A DNA stretch of 64,000 nucleotides from an uncultured Clostridia bacterium (GCA_934434555.1 CAKRZX010000001.1:124001-188000); one strand, 5' to 3'; positions 47,575-57,041 are shown, numbered from the stretch's first letter. The notes: generated by a model from the letters alone, not told the origin. Made by a program: numbers and translations.

Positions 47575-50109
47575 TTATGAAAGTTGTGTTGCGGAATAGC
47601 CGTAGCAGCCAAGCGCACGGGCAAGCACGTTTATTGCCGCGTCGCCGTCGCATTTTGACAAAACATAACTGTTTACGCTGTACGTTACTTTGTGTACTTC
47701 TGTTCCGTTAACTTCTGCCGTAACCGTAACGGTATAAACATCTGCAAATTTTGACGCCGCTATGCCGTCGGTATAATACTTGCCATTGTTTCCGTCAACT
47801 TCGGTTCCGTTGATTTTCACAACGCCGCCGTTTATTTCCGCTCGGAAATAAATCTTGTTGACATCATAGAAATACAGTCCCGCCGACTTGATTTTGTTGT
47901 TTGTGTCAATTGCAGTTGTTGCCGATTTTACAGATTGAAGTTCACCTTTAATGGTTGCAAAGTCAGTCTTGCTTGTTGCAATCCACGCATCGTTTTCTCC
48001 TGCAATTGTCTTGCCCAAATTCTTATAATCGCTCAGTGCCTGACCGTAAGTAAGCATATCCGCCATAAAGGTTCTGTACTTGTCAGCGTCAGCTGTTGCA
48101 AGCACCTTTTCGCAGTAACTTTTTATGCTTTCGGTGCGGGTAGCTACCGTTTTACCGTTAACTTTAAGTTCCGCCGTTATTTCGTCCGCCATACTCTGGG
48201 GAGCGATATCGGCATAAGTGAACTTATAACGCAATGTTCCTGCTTCCCTACTGCCATTAAGAGTGGATACGACTTTACCGCCGCGGTAAATATTTACCGT
48301 TGCTTTCTCGCCCGCGTCAGCCGACGCAAATGCAGCATAGAAATTAAAGTCAAGAGTTTTGCCCGAATCAAGATTAAGTGAAGTAAGGGCATAACCGTCA
48401 TATACGTTTTTAACTGCCATCGATCCGGAATTAGCGGGCTCCATCTTCTGCATTTCAGTTATAATTTCAGGATTACTGAGTGGTACAATAACCGCTTCCT
48501 TTCCTGCCGGTGCACAAACAAATTGTCCATCAATGAATGCATGGATGTCCATACGGAAAAACACTTGTTTAAGAGATATCTTACTGTTATTGGATGAGTC
48601 TGTCACCATTCCGTTTTCGTCAATATCAAATTCGTAATCAATATCAATGTACGAATAAGGATCTACCTTTGATGCAGCAATGTGCTGCTTGCCATTCAAA
48701 GTAAGCCATTGCCAGTTTGTGCTGTTTTGGAGCATCAATTGGAAATTGAGCACGGTATCACTTAAATTATATACCCTGAATGTAGTTTTAACTTTACCGT
48801 CTTTTGCTGACTCCTTTAATGCGGTAAAATCAGATCCGCCCTTAACAACTTCATAGAGACTTCCATTCCCGCCCAGTGTTTTTATACCGATACCTGCATT
48901 ACTACTATGTTCGATAACAACCTCATCAATATAATAATCAAACTGAGCCTTTTCAAAAGCCTTCCCGCTTCCGGAGCCGTCAAAACGCAGGATCAGGTCA
49001 TAAACATTGGTCTTGCCGAAAGAATACAGTTTCTTTATAAAAGTGTGAAAGCTTGCCGATACAGGAAGGATGATTTCATACTGTTGCCATTGATCTGTCA
49101 TTGTAAACGCAGAATTCATAATGAACGTGCTGCTGTCATAATCCTTAATTTCTGCAAACTGTTCTTCGGTAAGATCGTTTTGAACTTCACCTTTCTGTTT
49201 GTGATACTGGGAATTAAGTACAAAACTGAATTTTCCGCCCTTACCTTCGGCAGCCTTTGCCCAGAACTTAATCCTGTATATTCCCGCACCGCCGCCGGTA
49301 TAACCGTTAGCCTCATCATCCATAATTGCAGGACCCAGATTGAATGCAACCGAAGACCATTGATTGCCGTTGCCCACGGAGAATTTGATTGAGTGAGCCG
49401 TGCCGTTGGCACCGCCTTCAACCTGCGCAATACTGCTGCCGCCCACAGCGTGGAATGTATCCCAACCTGCTGTGCCGCTTTCGGCATTGCCGTTTACAAT
49501 CTCGGGCTTATCGTAATACGTAACAACCTTAATGTTGTCAATCCTTGCGGTAACTTCCTTGCTTGTATCTGCCTGATGAAGTGAATCAAGACAAATGCCG
49601 AAAGAAGAATTGCCGGTGATTTTTTCAGTATCAGCCGCCTTAACAGTAAATGTTTTGCTGAGTTTTACCCATTTGCCGTTTTCAACACTTCCAAAATAAA
49701 TTCCCATGTTGTATGCGTCGAGAATCATGCCATTGTCGCGGTCTTTCCTAAAACGCAAAGCAACCGATTTTGCATTGTCAAGTTTTACGTCAGCCGAAAG
49801 GGTTATACTAATATCCTTGCCCGGGTGCTTATCTGCATATTCCTTAATTTTCAGCCCCATATCCCAGCAGGGAGAAACCCAGCTGTGACTCGTTTTGAAC
49901 TCCATTACTTTGCCGTGATCCGCATCGTCGACAGCGGCCATGTCATAAGAACTCGGCGCGCTTCCTACATAGCCGCTGGGATCAACAATCTTGTCATCAA
50001 AGTTTACCTCGAAAACCGTTTCCTCTTCGGTGGGAACGGCAAACGATACGATTGAGATGCATGAAATAATCATCGCAATCGCAAGCATTACAGATAATAC
50101 TCTTTTCAC
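47575..50109 (-). CDS. Secreted multidomain protein with carbohydrate-binding-type modules
   Basis: An 844-residue exported protein. The GTG at 50109 is preferred since AAGGAGGAG lies 6 nt upstream; the ATG six codons earlier overlaps that site. Signal peptide MKRVLSVMLAIAMIISC. Two beta-sandwich modules follow (~25-200, with FEVNFDDKIVDPSGY and a DNIKVVTYYD strand; ~205-420, starting IVNGNAESGTAGWDTFHAVG), typical of CBM4/9-like carbohydrate-binding modules. A possible immunoglobulin-like segment (~430-545) and a C-terminal domain (~550-844) shared with the LRR protein at 21999-24818 complete it. No catalytic domain, dockerin or anchor is seen. It forms a two-gene operon with the 36-residue peptide. 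Confidence 0.8.
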   Translation of the reverse strand: MKRVLSVMLAIAMIISCISIVSFAVPTEEETVFEVNFDDKIVDPSGYVGSAPSSYDMAAVDDADHGKVMEFKTSHSWVSPCWDMGLKIKEYADKHPGKDISITLSADVKLDNAKSVALRFRKDRDNGMILDAYNMGIYFGSVENGKWVKLSKTFTVKAADTEKITGNSSFGICLDSLHQADTSKEVTARIDNIKVVTYYDKPEIVNGNAESGTAGWDTFHAVGGSSIAQVEGGANGTAHSIKFSVGNGNQWSSVAFNLGPAIMDDEANGYTGGGAGIYRIKFWAKAAEGKGGKFSFVLNSQYHKQKGEVQNDLTEEQFAEIKDYDSSTFIMNSAFTMTDQWQQYEIILPVSASFHTFIKKLYSFGKTNVYDLILRFDGSGSGKAFEKAQFDYYIDEVVIEHSSNAGIGIKTLGGNGSLYEVVKGGSDFTALKESAKDGKVKTTFRVYNLSDTVLNFQLMLQNSTNWQWLTLNGKQHIAASKVDPYSYIDIDYEFDIDENGMVTDSSNNSKISLKQVFFRMDIHAFIDGQFVCAPAGKEAVIVPLSNPEIITEMQKMEPANSGSMAVKNVYDGYALTSLNLDSGKTLDFNFYAAFASADAGEKATVNIYRGGKVVSTLNGSREAGTLRYKFTYADIAPQSMADEITAELKVNGKTVATRTESIKSYCEKVLATADADKYRTFMADMLTYGQALSDYKNLGKTIAGENDAWIATSKTDFATIKGELQSVKSATTAIDTNNKIKSAGLYFYDVNKIYFRAEINGGVVKINGTEVDGNNGKYYTDGIAASKFADVYTVTVTAEVNGTEVHKVTYSVNSYVLSKCDGDAAINVLARALGCYGYSATQLS

Positions 50110-50223
50110 ATTAAACTCCTCCTTCATTATCCGATAACATTATACCCCCTACCGTTTATTTTTGTCAATACTTTTTTAACCGTTCAAGCGTATTTATTAA
50201 CTTTTTATATAAAATTATAAAAA

Positions 50224-50256
50224 AGAAAGAACCCCGGTCGAGTGCGCCGAGGCTCT
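50224..50256 (-). terminator. Rho-independent terminator of the flavodiiron gene
   Basis: Minus strand GAGCCTCGG, short loop, CCGGGGTTC, TTTCTTTTTT; the stem includes two G-U pairs. Confidence 0.7.
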
Positions 50257-50263
50257 TTTTATC

Positions 50264-51415
50264 TCACGCCAATTCCCTTGCCATGGCGTGAATCTGTTCA
50301 ATATTGTTTTCTTTTACCGCCGAATTTACCGTTACGGTGTTTTCAAGGAACGTGATATCCTTGCACTTTTCAAGTGACGAGCGCATTATTTTTGCCGCCA
50401 GAGGCGCCCACGAACCGTTTTCAATAAATCCCACCGTGCGGTTTTGGTAGTTCCGCTCACAAAGGGCGCTTAAAAACTCACGCATAACGGGGAAAACGTC
50501 GGCGTTATAAGTAATGCTCGCGAGCACAAGTTTGCTGTACCTGAACGCGTCTTCCACCGCTTCCGCCATATCGCACCGTGCAAGGTCGAACATTGTAACT
50601 TTGCAATTTGAATCAATCAAATCCGAATAAAGCAGTTCCGCCGCCTTTTTGGTGTTGCCGTAAACGGACGCGTAGCAGATAACAACACCTTCGTTTTCAG
50701 GTGTGTACGCCGACCACGTGTCATACTGTTTTATTGCGTGGGCGGCTTCTTCGCCTTTAAGCACCGGTCCGTGAAGCGGGCAGATCGTATCAATATCAAG
50801 CGCCGCAGCCTTTTTCAAAAGCGCCTGAACCTGTGCGCCGTACTTGCCCACAATGCCGAAATAGTATCTGCGCGCCTCGCAATCCCATTCCTCAACGGCA
50901 TCAAGCGCGCCGAATTTGCCGAAACCGTCGGCTGAAAACAGAATTTTGTCCGCGTCAAGATACGTAACCATAACTTCCGGCCAGTGCACCATGGGCGCAA
51001 AGACGAACGTAAGCGACTTTTTGCCCAGCGACAGCGACTGCCCGTTTGTTACGACCTCTTTTCTTTCGCCGAAATCAACGGAAAAGAAGTTTGCAATCAT
51101 CTTAAACGTTTGAGCATTGCCCACGATTTTCGCCTTTGGATATTTTGCGGCGAAATCGGCAATGCACGCCGAATGGTCAGGTTCCATATGCTGAACGATA
51201 AGATAATCCGGTTCTTTGCCGTTAAGCGCGTTTTCAAGATTTTCAAGCCACTCTTTGCAAAAATGCCCGTCAACCGTGTCAAGCACGGCAATTTTCTCAT
51301 CAAAAACAACATACGAATTGTACGACATTCCCTCCGGCACGAAATACTGACCCTCAAAAAGGTCAATGTTTCTGTCGTTTACTCCTACATATTTTACCGA
51401 ATCCGAAATATACAT
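50264..51415 (-). CDS. Flavodiiron protein (FprA-type oxygen/NO reductase)
   Basis: A 383-residue cytoplasmic enzyme that reduces O2 to water or NO to N2O, protecting anaerobes. The metallo-beta-lactamase-like domain carries the diiron ligands HMEPDH (H-x-E-x-D-H), HWPE and CPLHGP; the C-terminal flavodoxin domain (~245-383) has the FMN phosphate loop YASVYGNTKKAA. The order and length are those of simple FprA/A-type flavoproteins without a rubredoxin domain, so a separate rubredoxin or NADH:rubredoxin reductase is needed as donor. It is monocistronic with its own terminator. Confidence 0.95.
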   Translation of the reverse strand: MYISDSVKYVGVNDRNIDLFEGQYFVPEGMSYNSYVVFDEKIAVLDTVDGHFCKEWLENLENALNGKEPDYLIVQHMEPDHSACIADFAAKYPKAKIVGNAQTFKMIANFFSVDFGERKEVVTNGQSLSLGKKSLTFVFAPMVHWPEVMVTYLDADKILFSADGFGKFGALDAVEEWDCEARRYYFGIVGKYGAQVQALLKKAAALDIDTICPLHGPVLKGEEAAHAIKQYDTWSAYTPENEGVVICYASVYGNTKKAAELLYSDLIDSNCKVTMFDLARCDMAEAVEDAFRYSKLVLASITYNADVFPVMREFLSALCERNYQNRTVGFIENGSWAPLAAKIMRSSLEKCKDITFLENTVTVNSAVKENNIEQIHAMARELA

Positions 51416-51462
51416 TTTATTATCCCCCTTATTTCAAAATTCCCGCAAAAAGCGGAAAAAAC

Positions 51463-53154
51463 TCAGTTTATGATCTTTTCAAGTGCGTTTTTGAGTTCTT
51501 CGACCCTTGCGCGGGACTTTTCCGCCGAATCCGCCTTGGCGAACATATACACCTTTAACTTGGGTTCTGTGCCCGAGGGACGAACCACAAAGGAACAGCC
51601 GTCGGAAAGTTTATACGCAAGCACGTTGGACTTGGGCAGAAGGATCTTCGTTTCGCCCTGCGCGTTCTTCGTAACGGAAAGTTTGTAATCGCTTATTTCC
51701 GTAATTTCCGCGCCAGCAACCGTTTGGGGCGGATTTGTGCGCAAAGATTCCATTATACCCGCCATTTTCTCCATTCCCGACGCACCCTCAAAGGCAAAAG
51801 AAACGGTTTTGTTGTTGTAATAGCCGTATTTTTCAAACAGTTCGTCAAGAACATCTATGAGCGTTTTGCCCTGCGATTTGTAGTATGCCGCCATATCGGC
51901 AATAAGCATACAGGCGCTTATCGCGTCCTTATCGCGGGCGTGAACGCCTATAAGATACCCGTAGCTTTCCTCAAAGCCGAGAAGATAATCTTCCACCCTG
52001 TTATGCTCTTCAAAGTCGGCTATAACTCCGCCGATAAACTTGAATCCCGTAAGCACGCTTTCAAGTTTAATGCCGTAGGACGCGGCAACATCGTCAACCA
52101 TGGCGGTGGTAACTATCGTTTTTACCGCAACGGGATTTTTGGGCATTGTGCCGTTTTCGGTACGGATTCTTGAAATGTAATCAAGCATAAGCACGCCCAT
52201 CTCGTTGCCGGAAATAAGCACGTATTCGTTTTTGTGCTTAACCGCAGTACCCACCCTGTCGGCATCGGGGTCGGTGGCAATAAGGATATCGCCGCCGCAC
52301 TTTTCAAGGGTTACTATGCCCTTTTCAAGTGCTTCCCGCATTTCCGGGTTGGGATAGGGGCACGTGGGAAAATTCCCGTCGGGCTTTTCCTGTTCTTTTA
52401 CCACGGTAACGTTTTCTATGCCCATTTTCTTAAACGTGCGCATTACGGGCATAAGACCCGTTCCGTTAAGGGGCGTGTATACTATATTAAGATTCTTTAC
52501 GGCGTTTTTATCAACGCAAACACGCTCTTTAAGTATGGTGTCAACAAAGCTTTCTATTGTGGAATCGGGAATGATTTCAATATGACTGTCGTTTTTGTCG
52601 GCAAGTTTTACGTTGAAGATATCCGTTTTTTCGATTTCCGCCAAAATTGCGTCTGCCATTTCGGGTCCCGCCTGACAGCCGTCGGGACCGTAGACCTTAT
52701 ATCCGTTATATTTTGCCGGATTATGGCTTGCGGTGATAACTATACCGCCCGAGCAATTATAAAAGCGCACCGCATACGAAAGCATGGGCGTGGGCATAAG
52801 TTCGCCGTAAAGGTAAACCTTTATACCGTTCTGCGCCATAATTCTTGCGCTCGTTCGGGCAAAAAGTTCGGAATTTATTCTTGAATCGTAGGCAATGGCT
52901 ATTGACGGATTTTCAAAATTCGCAAGAAGATATTTTGCAAAGCCCTCGGTAGCCTTACCTACGGTGTATATGTTCATTCTGTTCGTTCCCGCGCCGAGAA
53001 TGCCGCGAAGTCCCGCAGTGCCGAACTCCAAATCCTTATAAAAACTTTCAAAAATCTCGTTTTTATCGTCCTTTATCTTTTCAAGTTGGGCGCGGACTTC
53101 ACCGTCAAGCCCCTCTTGATTAAGCCACTGATTATACTTTTCAATTTCCTGCAT
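51463..53154 (-). CDS. pgcA: Phosphoglucomutase/phosphomannomutase (alpha-D-phosphohexomutase)
   Basis: A 563-residue four-domain phosphohexomutase that interconverts glucose-1- and glucose-6-phosphate (or mannose forms). The active-site Ser loop is VITASHNPAKYNGYKVYG, the Mg loop ATDPDADRVGTAV, the sugar-binding loop GFEESYGYL and the phosphate-binding loop VVRPSGTEPKLKVY. Length matches the PgcA type of Firmicutes. The start overlaps the upstream surface protein gene by 14 nt, with AAGGAGGAG within its end. It supplies precursors for wall glycans or sugar nucleotides. Confidence 0.94.
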   Translation of the reverse strand: MQEIEKYNQWLNQEGLDGEVRAQLEKIKDDKNEIFESFYKDLEFGTAGLRGILGAGTNRMNIYTVGKATEGFAKYLLANFENPSIAIAYDSRINSELFARTSARIMAQNGIKVYLYGELMPTPMLSYAVRFYNCSGGIVITASHNPAKYNGYKVYGPDGCQAGPEMADAILAEIEKTDIFNVKLADKNDSHIEIIPDSTIESFVDTILKERVCVDKNAVKNLNIVYTPLNGTGLMPVMRTFKKMGIENVTVVKEQEKPDGNFPTCPYPNPEMREALEKGIVTLEKCGGDILIATDPDADRVGTAVKHKNEYVLISGNEMGVLMLDYISRIRTENGTMPKNPVAVKTIVTTAMVDDVAASYGIKLESVLTGFKFIGGVIADFEEHNRVEDYLLGFEESYGYLIGVHARDKDAISACMLIADMAAYYKSQGKTLIDVLDELFEKYGYYNNKTVSFAFEGASGMEKMAGIMESLRTNPPQTVAGAEITEISDYKLSVTKNAQGETKILLPKSNVLAYKLSDGCSFVVRPSGTEPKLKVYMFAKADSAEKSRARVEELKNALEKIIN

Positions 53155-53881
53155 CTTTTCTCCTCCTTATTATCATTGAACAAATATATATTGCCGCGCC
53201 GCCGACGAACAAGCCCGCCGACACCGCAACTATTGTTATAAATTTCGTTACCGTTTCGTTTGACGGCTGAGTAAGCACTATTCCGAACTCTTCCGTCGGT
53301 TTCGGTTCTTCCTCTTCATCGGCGATAACGTTTTTGGCGTTTTCGATGTTTTTGGCATCAAATACGACGCTCTCCACCGCGTTTGTTTCCTTAAACAAAG
53401 TATTCTTTGTGCTGCCGATGTTTATGCCCGAAACGGTAAATGTATCGCCCGCCTGAAAACCGGTAAGTCCAATCCTCACAACCGAACCCTCGCTTAAATG
53501 TGAATCCGGAACGTAGCCCAAATCGTCGTTTGCCTTTTCGGGGATACCTTTAAGCCCCGAAACCGAAAAACGCGCCGTTACCCCGCCCGAAACTTTAACT
53601 TTACCGGTGGTGATGTCCGTTTTTACCGTGCTTCCCGCCCAGCCCACGGACATTTCAAAACCGATATCGTGACCGCTCGTGTTTGTGATATATACCGTGG
53701 CGGTATCGGTTTGCGAATCATAATGCCCCGACGGATTAAGTATATATAATATGTATGTATTGCCCGAGGAATCTTCGTTTGTTACCGTAACGCTGTATGC
53801 GGCGGGTGCTATTGCCGCAGCATTTATCACACAGCACATAACGGTTATTACCGCAATTGCGGCGGCAAGAAACTTTTTCAT
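53141..53881 (-). CDS. Exported protein with C-terminal membrane anchor, unknown function
   Basis: A 246-residue surface protein: signal peptide MKKFLAAAIAVITVMCCVINA, a beta-rich mature domain (~30-180; SVTVTNEDSSGNTYILYI, DTATVYITNTSGHDIG, GLTGFQAGDTFTVSG), an acidic linker EEEEPKPTEE, a transmembrane helix (~215-236) and the basic tail IRRRKDAGN. The layout resembles small Ig-like surface proteins of Clostridia; no family recognised. It overlaps pgcA, suggesting a common transcript, but no functional relation is evident. Confidence 0.75.
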   Translation of the reverse strand: MKKFLAAAIAVITVMCCVINAAAIAPAAYSVTVTNEDSSGNTYILYILNPSGHYDSQTDTATVYITNTSGHDIGFEMSVGWAGSTVKTDITTGKVKVSGGVTARFSVSGLKGIPEKANDDLGYVPDSHLSEGSVVRIGLTGFQAGDTFTVSGINIGSTKNTLFKETNAVESVVFDAKNIENAKNVIADEEEEPKPTEEFGIVLTQPSNETVTKFITIVAVSAGLFVGGAAIYICSMIIRRRKDAGN

Positions 53882-53984
53882 GCAAAACCTCTCAATGAAC
53901 GGCGATTTATTTTTACCCTCATATTATACTATTATTTCGGAGAAATTTCAACCTGAAATTTCAGTTTACCGGCTTTTGTCCGCA

Positions 53985-54021
53985 AAAATAAAAAAAGCGC
54001 AGACTTTTTATTATCTGCGCC
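53985..54021 (-). terminator. Rho-independent terminator of the 175-residue protein gene
   Basis: Minus strand GCGCAGA, loop, TCTGCGC, TTTTTTT, starting 7 nt after the stop codon. Confidence 0.82.
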
Positions 54022-54026
54022 GTATT

Positions 54027-54554
54027 TTATTTTGTTACGTCGGAAACCGTTTTACAGATAAAATCGAACGCTTCGTCCCGGTCGCCCGAATCCGTATAGC
54101 AGATTACCGTGAACGAAAAGGGCGTGTCGTTTATTACAAGATAGCCGTTGACCCAGACCCCGTTTTTATACTCTTCACCCTTCATCTCTATCGGCTTGCA
54201 GCCGTCAGTAAGAAGATATGCGTTATCCGCCAACTTTACTTTTTTGAAATCACGGGTACTCTCTTTCACCGTCTGTATCTTCTGTTTCGGAGCATTTACG
54301 GAAGCATACCAGTCACTGTTGCCGCCCGCCGCAAAGCCCTTATACGCTTTTCCGTCTTCACGGGGAAAAAGGGGCAAATAGTTGGTATCGGGGTTTATAT
54401 TGTAAGTGTACCTGTTGTAAACCTCTTTGTAAAGTTCGGAATCAATCTTTCTTGTTGAGGCTTTGATAACATCAAATAAGCCGAAATACCACGCGGCAAA
54501 GACTATTATCAATGTGCAGAGTACGGATATTACGGGTATAAGGATTTTTTTCAT
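54027..54554 (-). CDS. Membrane-anchored exported protein (175 aa), unknown function
   Basis: A 175-residue protein with an uncleaved-looking N-terminal helix (KKILIPVISVLCTLIIVFAAWYF; no clear cleavage site) and an extracytoplasmic alpha/beta domain (ELYKEVYNRYTYNINPDTNY, YLVINDTPFSFTVICYTDSG). No recognised family; a single-gene unit with its own terminator. A Lys/Tyr-rich composition and the absence of Cys pairs give no further clue. Confidence 0.68.
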   Translation of the reverse strand: MKKILIPVISVLCTLIIVFAAWYFGLFDVIKASTRKIDSELYKEVYNRYTYNINPDTNYLPLFPREDGKAYKGFAAGGNSDWYASVNAPKQKIQTVKESTRDFKKVKLADNAYLLTDGCKPIEMKGEEYKNGVWVNGYLVINDTPFSFTVICYTDSGDRDEAFDFICKTVSDVTK

Positions 54555-54665
54555 TTTAATGCAATCCCTTCTTTTTTATATCCTTATATTACCATAATCA
54601 ATTACAAAAGTCAATGCCCCCTTATATTATTTTTTATTTGAATATTTTATTATTTATCGTATTAC

Positions 54666-55589
54666 CTACTCTATTATATCATTCATCGCCGCGGCGACAA
54701 TTTCGGCGCTTGCCTTGACCTGTTCAAGGGTGTTTTGTTCGTTGCCCATTTCTATAAGCAGGCATGACCCTGACACGTGCTGATTGAATCTTGTTTTATC
54801 CTTAAAAATTATCCCCTTTGCTATTCCGGGGCAGAGTTCGTTCATTCGGTCGTTGATTTTCTGGGCAAGTTTGTAATTTTCCTGCCAGCGGGGCTTTTCG
54901 GTATAATTCTGTCCCCGCGCAACAACAAAGCAAACGTGGGCATACTCGGTGCTGCCCTGCGTGACAAAGTTTGGTTTTCTTCCCGAATACGCGTCCCGGT
55001 GCAGGTCAATAAACACGTCCGCGTCGCCTATGTAGCCCTTTATCGTTTCATAACTTGTCTGATACGCTTTATTGAATCCGTTGCGCACGTTGTCGGTGCT
55101 GTCGTGAACAACGGTAAAGCCGTCCTTTTCAAGGCTTGTTTTAAGCGTTTCACCCACGCTTATCACGCTGTATTCGGGATTTTTCGTTCTGCCCGCGGAC
55201 GTTTCAACATAATCCTTGTCGCCCTTTAAGTACGCTTCGTCGGTGTGGGTATGGTAAATAAGCACCTTGCTTGCGCGTTCGGCGCTTTTTGGCACGGCTT
55301 CGCTTTTTTCGGTGCTTATCTCCGCCTTTATCCGTTCAACCTCAACCTTAAAACTTTCGTTTTCCCCGGTTAAATCGATAACAATACGCGTACTGCCGCT
55401 CTCTCCGTTTTTTATTCCCATAAAAAACCGTATGCACCTTTCAAGCGCCTTTTCAAAAAAGCTTGTGCTTTCATTGCGGGAAACATCAAGTGCGGAACTG
55501 CTGAGCGTTACCGTTTTCCCCCCTTGCGGATAAAAGGAAAAGCAGATTAAAAGCGCCGCCGAAAGCAAACAACACGTCCATTTTCTCAT
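54666..55589 (-). CDS. spoIIP: Stage II sporulation protein P (SpoIIP amidase/endopeptidase)
   Basis: A 307-residue cell-wall hydrolase of the forespore engulfment machine (with SpoIID and SpoIIM). The start MRKWTCCLLSAALLICF at 55589 is preferred because GGGGG precedes it by 8 nt; an upstream TTG overlapping the gpr stop codon is possible. An N-terminal membrane helix is followed by a linker and the amidase domain (~110-307) with conserved His/Glu motifs: VLIYHTHTDEAYL, FIDLHRDAYSG, QHVSGSCLLIEMGNEQNTL. It removes peptide stems from peptidoglycan. It directly follows gpr, the usual clostridial pairing. Confidence 0.93.
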   Translation of the reverse strand: MRKWTCCLLSAALLICFSFYPQGGKTVTLSSSALDVSRNESTSFFEKALERCIRFFMGIKNGESGSTRIVIDLTGENESFKVEVERIKAEISTEKSEAVPKSAERASKVLIYHTHTDEAYLKGDKDYVETSAGRTKNPEYSVISVGETLKTSLEKDGFTVVHDSTDNVRNGFNKAYQTSYETIKGYIGDADVFIDLHRDAYSGRKPNFVTQGSTEYAHVCFVVARGQNYTEKPRWQENYKLAQKINDRMNELCPGIAKGIIFKDKTRFNQHVSGSCLLIEMGNEQNTLEQVKASAEIVAAAMNDIIE

Positions 55590-55651
55590 ACGTTTATCCC
55601 CCTTTTCAGGATAAATGTATGCTTTTTTACCGTGCCGTATTACAAAAAGTT

Positions 55652-56563
55652 TCAAGCCATATAGGCGTTTATTTCGTCAAGTGAAAGCCCCTTATGCAGT
55701 GCAAGGTTTATTCCGTCAGCAATGATTTTTGCGCTGTCGGCTGCCACAATGTCTATCTCTTTGGGCGTTACCACCATATCGTCCATTTTGATTTTCGCGA
55801 TTTTCATTGCCGCGTCGCTTATTTCATCCTCCGTTTTGCCCGTTGCCGAACTTAAAATATCCACTGCCGCGTCAAACACAAGCGACGTTGCGTATACCAC
55901 CGTGGGCACGCCTATTGCAATAACCGGCACGCCCAAAGTTTCATTATTTAATGCGCTGCGTTTGTTTCCCACGCCCGCCCCCGGCTCAATTCCCGCGTCG
56001 GTAATCTGAAACGTGGAAAACATCCTCTCACTTTTTCTTGCGGCAAGGGCGTCAATTACTATTACCGCGCCGATATCGTTTTCTTTGCATATACCTTTAA
56101 TTATATCCGCGCTTTCGATTCCCGTTACGCCCAGCACACCCGGGGCGATTGCGCATACGGGATTCATTCTTTCATCTGCCGCCGCGGGCATAAATTCAAA
56201 TATGTGCTTTGTAACAAGAATGTTTTTTGCCGCCTTGGGCCCCACGGAATCGGGCGTCATTCTGTCGTTTCCCAAGCCCGCCACAAGCACCGCCCCGCGT
56301 GGATTCTTTATCATCTTCCGTATTTCTTCCGCTATCGCGCGGGAAATGTTTTCGTAGTTTTCCACGTCCCGCGTTTCCACGGCATCGGTTTCAAACGACA
56401 CATATTCTCCCTTGCGTTTTCCCGTTTTCCGGGACGCACCGTCGGAAGAAATTCTCACCCTGTTTCCGCTTATGCCGAAAGAAGTGAATTCCTCGCTGTC
56501 AAGCCCGTCGGTATTTTCAAGTCCCTTGCACGCTTCTTTGGCCAAATCCGTTCTGAATATCAT
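55652..56563 (-). CDS. gpr: Germination protease (spore protease) GPR
   Basis: A 303-residue aspartic-type spore endopeptidase that degrades small acid-soluble spore proteins at germination. It begins with the propeptide region IFRTDLAKEACKGLE and contains VLVAGLGNDRMTPDSVGPKA, the DALAARKSERMFSTFQITD segment and GPR-specific GAGVGNKRSALNNETLGVPV. Divergent from rpsT and followed by spoIIP, the conserved order in spore-forming Firmicutes. No clear SigG promoter was confirmed. Confidence 0.96.
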   Translation of the reverse strand: MIFRTDLAKEACKGLENTDGLDSEEFTSFGISGNRVRISSDGASRKTGKRKGEYVSFETDAVETRDVENYENISRAIAEEIRKMIKNPRGAVLVAGLGNDRMTPDSVGPKAAKNILVTKHIFEFMPAAADERMNPVCAIAPGVLGVTGIESADIIKGICKENDIGAVIVIDALAARKSERMFSTFQITDAGIEPGAGVGNKRSALNNETLGVPVIAIGVPTVVYATSLVFDAAVDILSSATGKTEDEISDAAMKIAKIKMDDMVVTPKEIDIVAADSAKIIADGINLALHKGLSLDEINAYMA

Positions 56564-56653
56564 TTTTGTTCCCCCGAAACAATCAAAATTTTCTTATAAA
56601 ATTATGTTCCGAAAATTTTTTTCTATTCAAAACGCCAAAAACAAAAAAATTCC

Positions 56654-56682
56654 TTGCCAAAACCCGCGCCTTATGATAGAAT
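56654..56682 (+). promoter_or_regulatory. SigA-type promoter of rpsT
   Basis: TTGCCA (56654-56659), 17-nt spacer, TAGAAT (56677-56682), start codon at 56729. Confidence 0.75.
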
Positions 56683-56728
56683 ATGCTCGTTATTGTAACA
56701 AGCGAATTATATGTTAGGAGGGAAATCC

Positions 56729-56992
56729 ATGGCAAATATAAAGTCAGCCAAGAAGAGAATTAAGGTTACCGCTAAAAAGCAGATGAGAAACCGCAGTGTA
56801 AAATCAAATCTTAAAACAAGCCTTAAAAAATTCTCTGCTGCCGTTGAAGCCGGCGACAAAGCCGCTTGCGAGGCTATGCTGCCCAAAATGTTTGCAGTTG
56901 TTGATAAAGCGGCTACCAAGGGCGTTATTCATAAAAACGCGGCAGCCAACAAGAAGTCGCAACTTGCAAAGGCCGTTGCAAAAATGGCTTGA
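56729..56992 (+). CDS. rpsT: 30S ribosomal protein S20
   Basis: An 87-residue basic helical protein binding 16S rRNA. MANIKSAKKRIKVTAKKQMR is the classic S20 start, and GVIHKNAAANKKSQLAKAV is the C-terminal signature. GGAGGG precedes the ATG at 56729. Monocistronic with promoter and terminator; divergent from gpr. Confidence 0.97.
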   Translation: MANIKSAKKRIKVTAKKQMRNRSVKSNLKTSLKKFSAAVEAGDKAACEAMLPKMFAVVDKAATKGVIHKNAAANKKSQLAKAVAKMA

Positions 56993-57014
56993 TTTCCTTG
57001 CGGAAATAATGTTA

Positions 57015-57041
57015 AAAGGCGCTTTTTCAGCGTCTTTTTTT
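57015..57041 (+). terminator. Rho-independent terminator of rpsT
   Basis: AAGGCGCT, 5-nt loop, AGCGTCTT, TTTTT. Confidence 0.8.
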
